This document shows, one piece after another, positions 42,143 through 49,820 of a DNA stretch of 64,000 nucleotides. The notes beneath the pieces are model-generated. The model did not search any database. It saw nothing but the letters and a program-made list of their open reading frames with translations, and was not told the DNA's origin. A program made the position numbers and the translations under genes. Source of the DNA: Ornithinibacillus bavariensis (GTDB lineage: Bacteria > Bacillota > Bacilli > Bacillales > Amphibacillaceae); assembly GCF_050433565.1 (NCBI RefSeq), contig NZ_JBNPWZ010000005.1, positions 124,001 through 188,000 of the forward strand. The letters are read 5' to 3'. The stretch's first letter is position 1, and each line of letters begins with the position of its first letter.

Positions 42143-42742
42143 ATGTTAAAGGCTATACTTCTCGATAAGCGATTTTTAATCGTTTTGTTGATTATCAATT
42201 TACTTGGCACTATTTATGGATATTATTGGTACCGTTATCAATTAGTAATAACACCAGATATTTTTTTACTATTTGTGCCAGATAGCCCAACGGCTAGTTT
42301 ATTCTTTACTATTTTCTTGTTGTTTTTCATCTATAATAAGCATTTTCCGTTAGTAGAGGCACTTGCAATCATTACTTTATTTAAATATGGAGTGTGGGCA
42401 GTTGTTATGAACCTTTTAACCTTATTGGTTAATGGAAGTTTAAGTCCAGAGGGGTATATGCTAATGGCTTCTCATGGTGCAATGGCTATCCAGGGACTAC
42501 TTTATGCTCCTTACTATAAAATTAAAGTAATACATATTGTAATTGCAGCTATCTGGACATTACATAACGATGTCATTGATTATGTGTTTGGAATGATGCC
42601 TTTATACCAGTCCTTAACAGAGTACATGGACAAGATCGGCTATTTTACATTTTGGTTAAGTATTATATCCATCTTAATTGCCTATAAACTGACAAAAGAC
42701 GATAAAAAGATAGGTTCACAGTCATATATGAATGCCCCTTAA
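42143..42742 (+). CDS. ypjA: Membrane protein YpjA (DUF1405)
   Basis: A 199-residue polytopic membrane protein with about six helices, matching the DUF1405 family by the FLIVLLIINLLGTIYGYYWYRYQL start, ALAIITLFKYGVWAVVMNL and IAAIWTLHNDVIDYVFGMMP. ATG at 42143 follows AAAAGGAGGTAGG. It follows qcrC as in B. subtilis. Function unknown; the conserved HND and charged membrane residues are notable. Confidence 0.88.
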   Translation: MLKAILLDKRFLIVLLIINLLGTIYGYYWYRYQLVITPDIFLLFVPDSPTASLFFTIFLLFFIYNKHFPLVEALAIITLFKYGVWAVVMNLLTLLVNGSLSPEGYMLMASHGAMAIQGLLYAPYYKIKVIHIVIAAIWTLHNDVIDYVFGMMPLYQSLTEYMDKIGYFTFWLSIISILIAYKLTKDDKKIGSQSYMNAP

Positions 42743-42781
42743 CATACATTATAAAGATGATTAACCAACGGGGTGATCTCT

Positions 42782-43039
42782 ATGAGGAATAGCAAAATTA
42801 GTAAAACCATCATCTGTATCATCATAGGGATTATATTATATGTCATTATTGATTTGATTATTGGAGAGGTGGTTAATGCCAATCCTGGGGGGATGAGAGA
42901 GGGAAACGAAGAAATGTTTCCCTTTTATTGGTTAATATTGATTGTCGGTGGCTCTATTATGAGTACATTAACCTATGTAAGTTGGAGAAAATATAAAGGT
43001 GAAAAGAGGGCAAAACAAGATCGACAGAACGACAAATAA
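42782..43039 (+). CDS. Shortened YpjB-like membrane protein
   Basis: An 85-residue protein with a signal-peptide-like first helix (~8-33), a short Gly/Asn/Glu loop, a second helix (~49-68) and a basic tail (SWRKYKGEKRAKQD). The C-terminal part resembles the end of B. subtilis YpjB, a ~260-residue sporulation protein in the same slot; the large extracytoplasmic domain is absent. The frame is clean, with ATG at 42782 after GGGGTGAT, so this is either a true short form or an in-frame deletion product. Orthology is inferred from position and tail. Confidence 0.6.
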   Translation: MRNSKISKTIICIIIGIILYVIIDLIIGEVVNANPGGMREGNEEMFPFYWLILIVGGSIMSTLTYVSWRKYKGEKRAKQDRQNDK

Positions 43040-43040
43040 A

Positions 43041-43069
43041 TTGACGGTTTTTTTGACTTTGACTATAAT
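43041..43069 (+). promoter_or_regulatory. Sigma-A promoter upstream of yugP
   Basis: TTGACG (43041-43046), 17-bp spacer, TATAAT (43064-43069): near-consensus, 44 bases before the start. Confidence 0.85.
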
Positions 43070-43112
43070 TGACTATATAAAATAACTTTACTTCATTGGA
43101 GGAATGAATCGA

Positions 43113-43802
43113 ATGGGTACATTTGGTTCCTATTTAATTTATTTAGCTCTTATTATGATTATCCCGTTATGGGCTCAATCAAGAGTTAAAAGTACGTATA
43201 ACAAATATTCAAAGGTATCTACCTCATCTATGATGACTGGGGCACAGGTTGCTAGAAAAATTCTAGATGATAATGGACTCTATAATGTCGAGATTCATGA
43301 GACTAGAGGAATGCTTACTGATCATTACGATCCACGTAAAAAGGCTGTTTTCTTATCCAGTGGTATTTATCATGGTCAATCTATGGCTTCATCTGCTGTG
43401 GCAGCACATGAGGTTGGACATGCTATTCAAGATGCAGAATCTTATGCTTTCTTACGTTTTAGAAGTGCATTAGTTCCTATAGCTAATTTTGGCTCAAATA
43501 TATCCATCTTTTTAATAATTGTTGGTTTTATATTGAATGTTATGGAATTGGCTACTGTTGGAGTTGTCTTTATGGGAGCAGCAGTATTATTTCAATTAGT
43601 TACACTACCAGTTGAATTTGATGCATCAAATCGTGCGATGGCACAACTTGTATCTACTGGAGTAATCCGAAATAATGAAGAACGAGAAACCAAAAAGGTG
43701 TTAAGTGCTGCAGCAATGACCTATGTAGCAGCCGCATTAGTGGCAGTAGCTGAGCTATTACGTTTTGTTCTAATTATTGTAAGTGCAAATAATCGGGAAT
43801 AA
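43113..43802 (+). CDS. yugP: YugP-family zinc metallopeptidase
   Basis: Membrane-embedded metallopeptidase of 229 residues. Zinc motif HEVGHAIQ (HExxH) is at about residue 108; typical flanks are SSGIYHGQSMASSAVAAHEVGHAIQDAESYAFLRFRSALVP and LPVEFDASNRAMAQL, where the third zinc ligand is expected. There is one N-terminal helix and three further helices. I chose the ATG at 43113, nine bases after TTGGAGGA; ATG 43104 sits one base from that site. In B. subtilis yugP is elsewhere, so its place here is lineage-specific. A near-consensus promoter drives it. Confidence 0.88.
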   Translation: MGTFGSYLIYLALIMIIPLWAQSRVKSTYNKYSKVSTSSMMTGAQVARKILDDNGLYNVEIHETRGMLTDHYDPRKKAVFLSSGIYHGQSMASSAVAAHEVGHAIQDAESYAFLRFRSALVPIANFGSNISIFLIIVGFILNVMELATVGVVFMGAAVLFQLVTLPVEFDASNRAMAQLVSTGVIRNNEERETKKVLSAAAMTYVAAALVAVAELLRFVLIIVSANNRE

Positions 43803-43845
43803 AGGGAATAGCTAATGTCTCACATGGATAAGGAAAATCATGAGG

Positions 43846-43882
43846 AAAAGGATGCTAGAGAACGAGTCTCTAGCATCCTTTT
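43846..43882. terminator. Bidirectional terminator between yugP and ypjC
   Basis: Perfect 16-bp stem (43846-43861 with 43867-43882, ACGAG loop); it overlaps the ypjC stop codon. Confidence 0.92.
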
Positions 43883-44750
43883 AATGATTTATTGGATTTT
43901 TATTTTCGTCAAGAGTAAATCCTTCTCCAGCCACATCATGCACGGCACTAACTGCAACAAAAGCGTGTGGGTCAATACTATTTATAATATTTTTTAATTT
44001 GACAATTTCGTTTCGACCAACTACACAATACAAAACTTCCCGTTTTTCTCCTGTGAAACTGCCTCGTCCATCGAGAACAGTTACACCACGCTCCATTTTT
44101 TGCATAATTTGATTCGCAATTTCATCACTTCTTGCAGAAATAATAGTTGCCCCTCTAGCTGAGTACGCACCTTCCTGTATAAAATCAATTACTCTTGCAC
44201 CGACATAAACAGCGACTAAGGTATACATTCCTTGTCTTAGCTGAAGAATGGTAAATACTGAAGTAGCGATTACTACAAAGTCAAACATAAACATCGTTTT
44301 TCCCATACTCCACCCAACATATTTATGTACTATTCTAGCAATAATATCTACACCACCAGTGGTTCCACCATACCGAAAGACAATTCCTAAGCCGACACCA
44401 ATAAAAACCCCAGCAAATAAGGCTACCAGAAGCATGTCATTCTCTAAATGGATGCGATAGGGATTTAGTTGAAATAAACTTAGAAACAGTGATACAGAAA
44501 GGGTTCCAATTACTGTATACAAAAACGTATTTCTTCCTAAAAATTTCCATCCTATAAGTAGAACAGGGACATTTAAAACGATGTTCGTTATGGCTGGATC
44601 CCATTTAAAAGCAAAATAAAGAATAAGGGTAATACCAGTAAAGCCTCCCTCACCTAAATTATGCTGCATATTAAAATGAACGATTCCAAACGAAAAAATT
44701 GCTGATCCGATTAAAATAAATAGGATATTTTTAATTTTTAATCCAAACAA
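43881..44750 (-). CDS. ypjC: YitT/DUF161 family membrane protein YpjC
   Basis: Membrane protein with five or six helices (~1-190) and a C-terminal soluble DUF2179-type domain (~195-289: ARGATIISARSDEIANQIMQ, GEKREVLYCVVGRNEIVKLKNIINSIDPHAFVAVSAVHDVAGEGF). I choose TTG at 44750 because GGAGGT (44763-44758) is exactly seven bases upstream; the ATG at 44765 overlaps that ribosome site and itself has only a weak one. 289 residues. It is encoded opposite to its neighbours and has its own promoter. Function unknown; transporter-like topology. Confidence 0.88.
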   Translation of the reverse strand: MFGLKIKNILFILIGSAIFSFGIVHFNMQHNLGEGGFTGITLILYFAFKWDPAITNIVLNVPVLLIGWKFLGRNTFLYTVIGTLSVSLFLSLFQLNPYRIHLENDMLLVALFAGVFIGVGLGIVFRYGGTTGGVDIIARIVHKYVGWSMGKTMFMFDFVVIATSVFTILQLRQGMYTLVAVYVGARVIDFIQEGAYSARGATIISARSDEIANQIMQKMERGVTVLDGRGSFTGEKREVLYCVVGRNEIVKLKNIINSIDPHAFVAVSAVHDVAGEGFTLDENKNPINH

Positions 44751-44794
44751 TGATGATACCTCCATTTTCCCGTAACCTTGATAGCGCTTTTTCT

Positions 44795-44823
44795 ATTATA
44801 ATCAATTTGACAGTTTGTAACAA
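44795..44823 (-). promoter_or_regulatory. Sigma-A promoter of ypjC
   Basis: On the minus strand TTGTTA (44823-44818), 17 bp, TATAAT (44800-44795), 45 bases before the TTG start. Confidence 0.7.
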
Positions 44824-44834
44824 TGTTTTATCTA
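44807..44834 (+). promoter_or_regulatory. Candidate promoter for ypjD-dapB, overlapping the ypjC promoter
   Basis: TTGACA (44807-44812), 16 bp, TATCTA (44829-44834). It shares DNA with the divergent ypjC promoter, so the two may interfere. Confidence 0.45.
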
Positions 44835-44892
44835 TGCTAAATAATTTGTCAAATAATCTGGGATTCGCTAACATGAAAGAAGGAATTTGAAA

Positions 44893-45246
44893 ATGAAGGA
44901 GAAGATTATTATCGAATCACCAATTTATTCTACAAAAGAAATTCAGGAACGGGTAGATAATTATATAAGTCAATTTAAAGAAGGCTATTTTTCACCCTTG
45001 GCTTTAATGGCAAGATTGACCGAGGAGGCGGGAGAGCTTGCTAGGGAAATAAATCATTATTACGGGGAAAAACCAAAAAAACCAACCGAAGAAGCAAATA
45101 CAATTGAAGATGAATTAGGAGATATATTGTTTGTTATAACGTGCCTAGCTAACTCCTTACATATAGATTTATCGAATTCTTTTAATCGCTCGATGACCAA
45201 ATTTGAAACAAGGGATAAAGATAGGTGGACACGCAAGGATAGCTAG
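44893..45246 (+). CDS. ypjD: MazG-like nucleotide pyrophosphohydrolase YpjD
   Basis: All-alpha NTP pyrophosphohydrolase, a probable house-cleaning enzyme for non-canonical nucleotides. Metal-binding glutamates and aspartate are in RLTEEAGELAREI and EDELGDILFVI (ExxE...ExxD). 117 residues from ATG 44893, seven bases after AAGAAGGAA; TTG 44887 would add two codons. First gene of ypjD-dapB-mgsA-bshA-cca-birA, which runs with small gaps or overlaps. Confidence 0.9.
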   Translation: MKEKIIIESPIYSTKEIQERVDNYISQFKEGYFSPLALMARLTEEAGELAREINHYYGEKPKKPTEEANTIEDELGDILFVITCLANSLHIDLSNSFNRSMTKFETRDKDRWTRKDS

Positions 45247-45265
45247 TACTAGGAGGAAATCTGTG

Positions 45266-46057
45266 ATGAGTATAAAAATCGTTATAGCTGGTCCACGTGG
45301 ACGTATGGGTAGTGAAGCAGTTTCTATGGTGTTAGAAGAACCTAGTTTTTCTTTAATCGGATGTGTCGATCGAATTGTGTCGCCCATATCAATAGTGGAA
45401 GAAAACCAGATACCAGTATTCACAAGTTTCGAAGAATGTCTCTATACACTGCCTGACGTGGATGTATTAATTGATCTAACTGTAGCAGAGTCTGGTTTTA
45501 ATCATATTATGATGGCTCTTGAGCATAAGGTTCGATGTGTGGTTGGTACAACTGGCTTTACGAGTCAACAGCTTAACGATATTCAAGATACCGCTGTAAA
45601 AAACCAAACAGGGTGTATCGTTGCTCCTAATTTTGCAATCGGAGCAGTATTAATGATGCATTTTTCAAAGGTAGCAGCTAAATTTTTTCCAGATGTAGAA
45701 ATTATCGAAAAACACCATGCTCAAAAAATTGATGCACCATCAGGGACCGCTTTAAAAACAGTAGAGATGATTAAAGAAGTCCGGAAAAGTAGAGCTCAAG
45801 GTCACATTTACGAGCTTGAGACGATGATAGGGGCTAGGGGTGCAACTGATGATGGTGTACACATCCATAGCGTGAGACTCCCTGGGCATGTCGCTCATCA
45901 GGAAGTTATCTTTGGTGGTGATGGGCAAACCCTAACAATTAAACACGATTCCATAAATCGTAAGTCGTTTATGGAAGGTATTAAATTATCAGTTAAGCAT
46001 GTCATGCAATTAAATGATTATGTATATGGTTTGGAAAATATCCTTGATTTAACCTAA
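45266..46057 (+). CDS. dapB: 4-hydroxy-tetrahydrodipicolinate reductase
   Basis: Diaminopimelate/lysine pathway reductase, also feeding dipicolinate in spores. NAD(P) motif AGPRGRMGSEAVSM at the N terminus; catalytic segment EIIEKHHAQKIDAPSGTALK. I start at the ATG at 45266 after AGGAGGAA; upstream in-frame codons from 45203 overlap ypjD. 263 residues, normal. mgsA follows 15 bp later. Confidence 0.95.
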   Translation: MSIKIVIAGPRGRMGSEAVSMVLEEPSFSLIGCVDRIVSPISIVEENQIPVFTSFEECLYTLPDVDVLIDLTVAESGFNHIMMALEHKVRCVVGTTGFTSQQLNDIQDTAVKNQTGCIVAPNFAIGAVLMMHFSKVAAKFFPDVEIIEKHHAQKIDAPSGTALKTVEMIKEVRKSRAQGHIYELETMIGARGATDDGVHIHSVRLPGHVAHQEVIFGGDGQTLTIKHDSINRKSFMEGIKLSVKHVMQLNDYVYGLENILDLT

Positions 46058-46072
46058 ACAGGAGGCCGTTAA

Positions 46073-46489
46073 ATGAATATTGCACTTATTGCCCATGATA
46101 AGAAAAAACAAATAATGGTAAGCTTTGCTATTGCCTACCAGCATGTATTAAAAAAGCATAAACTATTTGCGACAGGTACTACTGGAAAACGAATAACTGA
46201 TGAGACTGGTTTAGTAATTCATCGATTTCAATCTGGTCCGCTTGGAGGGGATCAACAAATTGGAGCGATGGTAGCAAATAATGAAATGGATATGGTTATT
46301 TTTTTTAGAGATCCACTAACCGCACAGCCACATGAACCAGATGTAACAGCTTTAATTCGTCTTTGTGATGTTCATGAAATACCGCTTGCTACAAATCTAG
46401 GTTCAGCGGAGATTTTTATTCATGGACTAGAACGAGGAGATTTAAATTGGAGAGAAATTATAAAACAGAAGAAGGCTAGAGGAGAATGA
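46073..46489 (+). CDS. mgsA: Methylglyoxal synthase
   Basis: Converts dihydroxyacetone phosphate to methylglyoxal, a phosphate-recovering bypass of lower glycolysis. Signatures: IALIAHDKKKQIMV, ATGTTGKRI, the catalytic Asp in SGPLGGDQQIGAMVA and FFRDPLTAQPHEPDV. 138 residues. ATG after ACAGGAGG. It overlaps bshA by four bases; in B. subtilis bshB1 lies between the two. Methylglyoxal is detoxified partly through bacillithiol in Bacillus, so the association with bshA makes sense. Confidence 0.95.
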   Translation: MNIALIAHDKKKQIMVSFAIAYQHVLKKHKLFATGTTGKRITDETGLVIHRFQSGPLGGDQQIGAMVANNEMDMVIFFRDPLTAQPHEPDVTALIRLCDVHEIPLATNLGSAEIFIHGLERGDLNWREIIKQKKARGE

Positions 46490-47610
46490 AAAAAATTGGT
46501 ATTACGTGTTATCCTACAGTTGGGGGATCGGGTGTAATTGCAACAGAGTTAGGAATACTTTTAGCAGAACAAGGTCATCAAATTCATTTTATAACCTCGA
46601 GTGTTCCTTTTCGGCTAGACCGTGTGTATCCTTCCATCTATTATCATGAGGTAGAAATGAGCCATTATCCTGTTTTTCAATATCCACCTTATGATTTAGC
46701 ATTAGCTACAAAAATGGCAGAGGTAATTGATCGAGAGGAACTTGATATTTTACATGTCCATTACGCCTTACCACATGCAATTTGTGCAATTCTAGCAAGA
46801 GACATGGCAGAGCGTGATGTTAAGATTGTGACTACTTTACACGGGACAGATATTACGGTATTGGGGATTGATAATACCTTTAACCGAATGATTAAATATG
46901 GAATTGAAAAATCGGATGCAGTAACGGCAGTTTCGCAGGACCTAGTAGCACAAACTAGAGAAATGATTCATACAGAAAAAGATATTCATGTCATTTATAA
47001 TTTTGTAAATGAATCGGATTACCATAAAAAAGATTTAAATTTAATAAAAGAACAATACGGTATTCATCCCGATGAGAAGGTCGTTATTCACATTTCAAAT
47101 TTCCGTAAAGTAAAGCGTTTAGGGGATATTGTACAAACGTTTAAACAAATAAAAGACCATGTGAATGCAAAATTACTACTGGTTGGTGATGGCCCTGAAT
47201 ATTCGAATACCTTTAACCTAGTAACAAAGCTAGGGCTGGAAAAAGATGTATTATTTCTAGGTAAACAAAATAATATTAGCGATTTATTATCCATAGCTGA
47301 TTTGAATTTATTAATGTCTGAAAAAGAAAGCTTTGGGCTTGTTCTTTTAGAGGCTATGGCTTGTGAAGTGCCTTGTATTGGAACTAAAGTAGGTGGAATC
47401 CCAGAGGTTATTCTTCATGATGAAACTGGATATTTAGTAGAGCTTGGTGATACTGAGACAGCAGCTAATTATGCAATTAGGCTATTAAGGGATGAAGAAT
47501 TACATCATATTTTTGCTAAAAATTCGCTTGAACACGTGAGAAAAAATTTTCATTCATCCATCATTTTGAAGCAGTATATGGAATTATATCATAACGTTTT
47601 AGAGCAATGA
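46486..47610 (+). CDS. bshA: N-acetyl-alpha-D-glucosaminyl L-malate synthase BshA
   Basis: GT4 glycosyltransferase that joins UDP-GlcNAc to L-malate, the first bacillithiol step. Visible are the N-terminal GITCYPTVGGSGVIATELG loop, HVHYALPHAICA, THGTDITVLG-type segment TLHGTDITVLGIDN, and the C-terminal nucleotide-sugar motif EKESFGLVLLEAMACEVPCIGT. 374 residues. Starts with ATG overlapping the mgsA stop. The deacetylase gene bshB1, normally just upstream, is absent. Confidence 0.94.
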   Translation: MKKIGITCYPTVGGSGVIATELGILLAEQGHQIHFITSSVPFRLDRVYPSIYYHEVEMSHYPVFQYPPYDLALATKMAEVIDREELDILHVHYALPHAICAILARDMAERDVKIVTTLHGTDITVLGIDNTFNRMIKYGIEKSDAVTAVSQDLVAQTREMIHTEKDIHVIYNFVNESDYHKKDLNLIKEQYGIHPDEKVVIHISNFRKVKRLGDIVQTFKQIKDHVNAKLLLVGDGPEYSNTFNLVTKLGLEKDVLFLGKQNNISDLLSIADLNLLMSEKESFGLVLLEAMACEVPCIGTKVGGIPEVILHDETGYLVELGDTETAANYAIRLLRDEELHHIFAKNSLEHVRKNFHSSIILKQYMELYHNVLEQ

Positions 47611-47620
47611 GGTGGCGTTT

Positions 47621-48823
47621 ATGGTGGACTTAACGGGTCCTTTTAAAGATGCTTTACATATTATCCGAACAATAGAATGTGCTGGGCATCAGGCATATTT
47701 TGTCGGAGGATGTGTTCGCGATTTAATTTTAAATCGAACGATAGGTGATATTGATATAACGACATCTGCTACCCCCGATGTTATTCAAGGATTGTTTGCT
47801 AATGTAATTCCAGTAGGGATTGAGCATGGAACCGTTATCGTTCGCTATAATAAAACATCCTATGAGGTAACTACTTTTCGAGTTGAAGGGGAGTACTCTG
47901 ATGGAAGACATCCAGATTCCGTATCCTTTATTGATCAACTTGATAAGGACCTTGAACGCAGAGACTTTACGATGAATGCTCTTGCTATGAATAAGAGTGG
48001 CGATATTGTCGATTTATTTGGTGGAAAAGCTGATTTAAAAAAAAGAGTAATTCGAACAGTTGGTGATGGGAAAAAGAGATTCAAAGAGGATCCGCTTCGA
48101 ATCTTACGTGCACTGCGGTTTTCTAGCCAATTAGGGTTTGACCTTTCTACTGAAACAATTCAAGCTATAGTAAGTGTCAAGGCTGAGATAGAAGGACTTG
48201 CAGTTGAACGAATAACAAAGGAATTAGAAAAGCTTTTTGCTGGTGATCATGTCAAAATGGGATTACAATATGTTAGCGAATTACAGATTGAAGAACATTT
48301 ACCTGTCTTTCAAACCTATTCACCTGTAGAAAAATTCCTTCATCATATAAAACCATTGCATTCATTAGCTGAAGTAATTTGTTTACTACATCAGATGAAT
48401 CCAGATATCGATATCCGCTATATTGTTAAGGCATGGAAATGCTCTAATCATACTTGGAAGACTGCTGAAAGACTAAATGAGGCTTTGGAGTATGGGAAGA
48501 TTCATGGTATCGATAGATGGCTTGCTTATCTTTTGTTACCAGACCTGCACGAAGCATATTGTCGTTTAATGGATATCATTAATTCGAATACAATTGATTG
48601 TACTCTCTTGCATAAGTTAAAAGCAGAACTTCCCATTTCATCAAGACAGGAAATGCTGATAAATGGAAATGATATAATTGAAATGTACCCCACTAGGAAT
48701 AGGGGACCATGGATACAAAAGAAATTAAATGAATTAGAGAAACAAATAGTATTAGGTAATATTAATAATGAGAAATCTACATTAAAGGATTGGGTAAAAT
48801 GGAATCCACCAGAAGTAAATTAA
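47621..48823 (+). CDS. cca: CCA tRNA nucleotidyltransferase
   Basis: Adds or repairs the 3' CCA of tRNAs without a template. Class II signature FVGGCVRDLILNRTIGDIDITTSATP (GGxVRD and DxD) at the N terminus, RRDFTMNALAMN, and RFKEDPLRILRALRFSSQLGF. I start at ATG 47621, after TGAGGTGGCG; GTG 47612 overlaps this site. 400 residues. It overlaps birA by 25 bases. Confidence 0.95.
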   Translation: MVDLTGPFKDALHIIRTIECAGHQAYFVGGCVRDLILNRTIGDIDITTSATPDVIQGLFANVIPVGIEHGTVIVRYNKTSYEVTTFRVEGEYSDGRHPDSVSFIDQLDKDLERRDFTMNALAMNKSGDIVDLFGGKADLKKRVIRTVGDGKKRFKEDPLRILRALRFSSQLGFDLSTETIQAIVSVKAEIEGLAVERITKELEKLFAGDHVKMGLQYVSELQIEEHLPVFQTYSPVEKFLHHIKPLHSLAEVICLLHQMNPDIDIRYIVKAWKCSNHTWKTAERLNEALEYGKIHGIDRWLAYLLLPDLHEAYCRLMDIINSNTIDCTLLHKLKAELPISSRQEMLINGNDIIEMYPTRNRGPWIQKKLNELEKQIVLGNINNEKSTLKDWVKWNPPEVN

Positions 48824-49791
48824 TTAAGCTATTATCATTACAAGATGATAATTATATATCTGGTCAAGAAATATCAGATAAACTAAAAATTTCACGAAGC
48901 GCCATTTGGAAGCATATGAAAGAGCTAGAAAAGGATGGTTATGAAATTGAAGCTAAGCGAAACAAGGGGTATCGTATTCTTGGTTCACCAAATAAAGTGA
49001 GCGAGAACACCATCCAATGGGGATTAGAAACCAACTGGCTAGGGAAAAAGGTTATCCATAAAGCTTCTACCCCCTCTACCCAGATTGTTGCTCATCAGCT
49101 TGCACAAGAAGGTGCAGGTCATGGCACAGTTGTTATAGCTGATGAACAAACAGCCGGAAAGGGTAGATTAAGTCGAGATTGGTATAGTGCTAAAAATAAG
49201 GGAATATGGATGAGCATTATTTTAAGACCAAATATTTTGCCGTATTTAGCTCCGCAACTTACATTACTGACTGCTACTGTATTAGCAGACGTCTTTCAAA
49301 AGAAATTACAGTTAGCTCCAAAGATTAAATGGCCAAATGATATTATTTTAAATGACAAGAAAGTATCTGGTATCTTAACCGAGATGCAAGCAGAGCAAGA
49401 TAAAATAAATTATGTCATAATAGGATTTGGTATTAATGTAAATCATGAACAAAAGGAATTACCGAATACCATTATTAACCGAGCTACCTCTCTAAAAATT
49501 GAAACTGGTCAAGCATGGGAAATTATTGATCTAATTCAACGTATTCTTGCCACTTTTGAAGAGAAATATGAAGAATATATGTCTAAAGGCTTTCCTATCG
49601 TAAAACAAAACTGGGAACAAAATGGCTATCGAATAGGTGAGAAGACCAAAATTAAATCCTTTCAATCGGTTGATGAAGCGGTTATTATGGGAATTGCTGA
49701 TGACGGAGCATTACTTGCAAAATATCAAGATGGCGAAGTAAAGAAGATTTATTCTGCAGAGATTGATTGGTTTAAGACTGAAAAGTTCTAA
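48799..49791 (+). CDS. birA: Biotin-protein ligase and biotin operon repressor BirA
   Basis: Bifunctional group II BirA. N-terminal winged helix (~1-65: ISGQEISDKLKISRSAIWKHMKELEKDGYEI) binds DNA; the ligase domain has ADEQTAGKGRLSRDWYS and WPNDIILNDKKVSGILTEM, followed by a C-terminal SH3-like domain. 330 residues from ATG 48799 after AAAGGA; TTG 48790 is possible. It begins inside the end of cca. panBCD, next in B. subtilis, are missing. Confidence 0.95.
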   Translation: MESTRSKLIKLLSLQDDNYISGQEISDKLKISRSAIWKHMKELEKDGYEIEAKRNKGYRILGSPNKVSENTIQWGLETNWLGKKVIHKASTPSTQIVAHQLAQEGAGHGTVVIADEQTAGKGRLSRDWYSAKNKGIWMSIILRPNILPYLAPQLTLLTATVLADVFQKKLQLAPKIKWPNDIILNDKKVSGILTEMQAEQDKINYVIIGFGINVNHEQKELPNTIINRATSLKIETGQAWEIIDLIQRILATFEEKYEEYMSKGFPIVKQNWEQNGYRIGEKTKIKSFQSVDEAVIMGIADDGALLAKYQDGEVKKIYSAEIDWFKTEKF

Positions 49792-49820
49792 CGATAGATA
49801 GAAACAAGGTGGTGATAGGA

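Noticed and set aside
44869..44874. TTGTCA-17-TAACAT promoter just before ypjD
   Set aside because: Transcription from it would start inside the ypjD ribosome site, leaving no usable leader; the upstream TTGACA pair is preferred.
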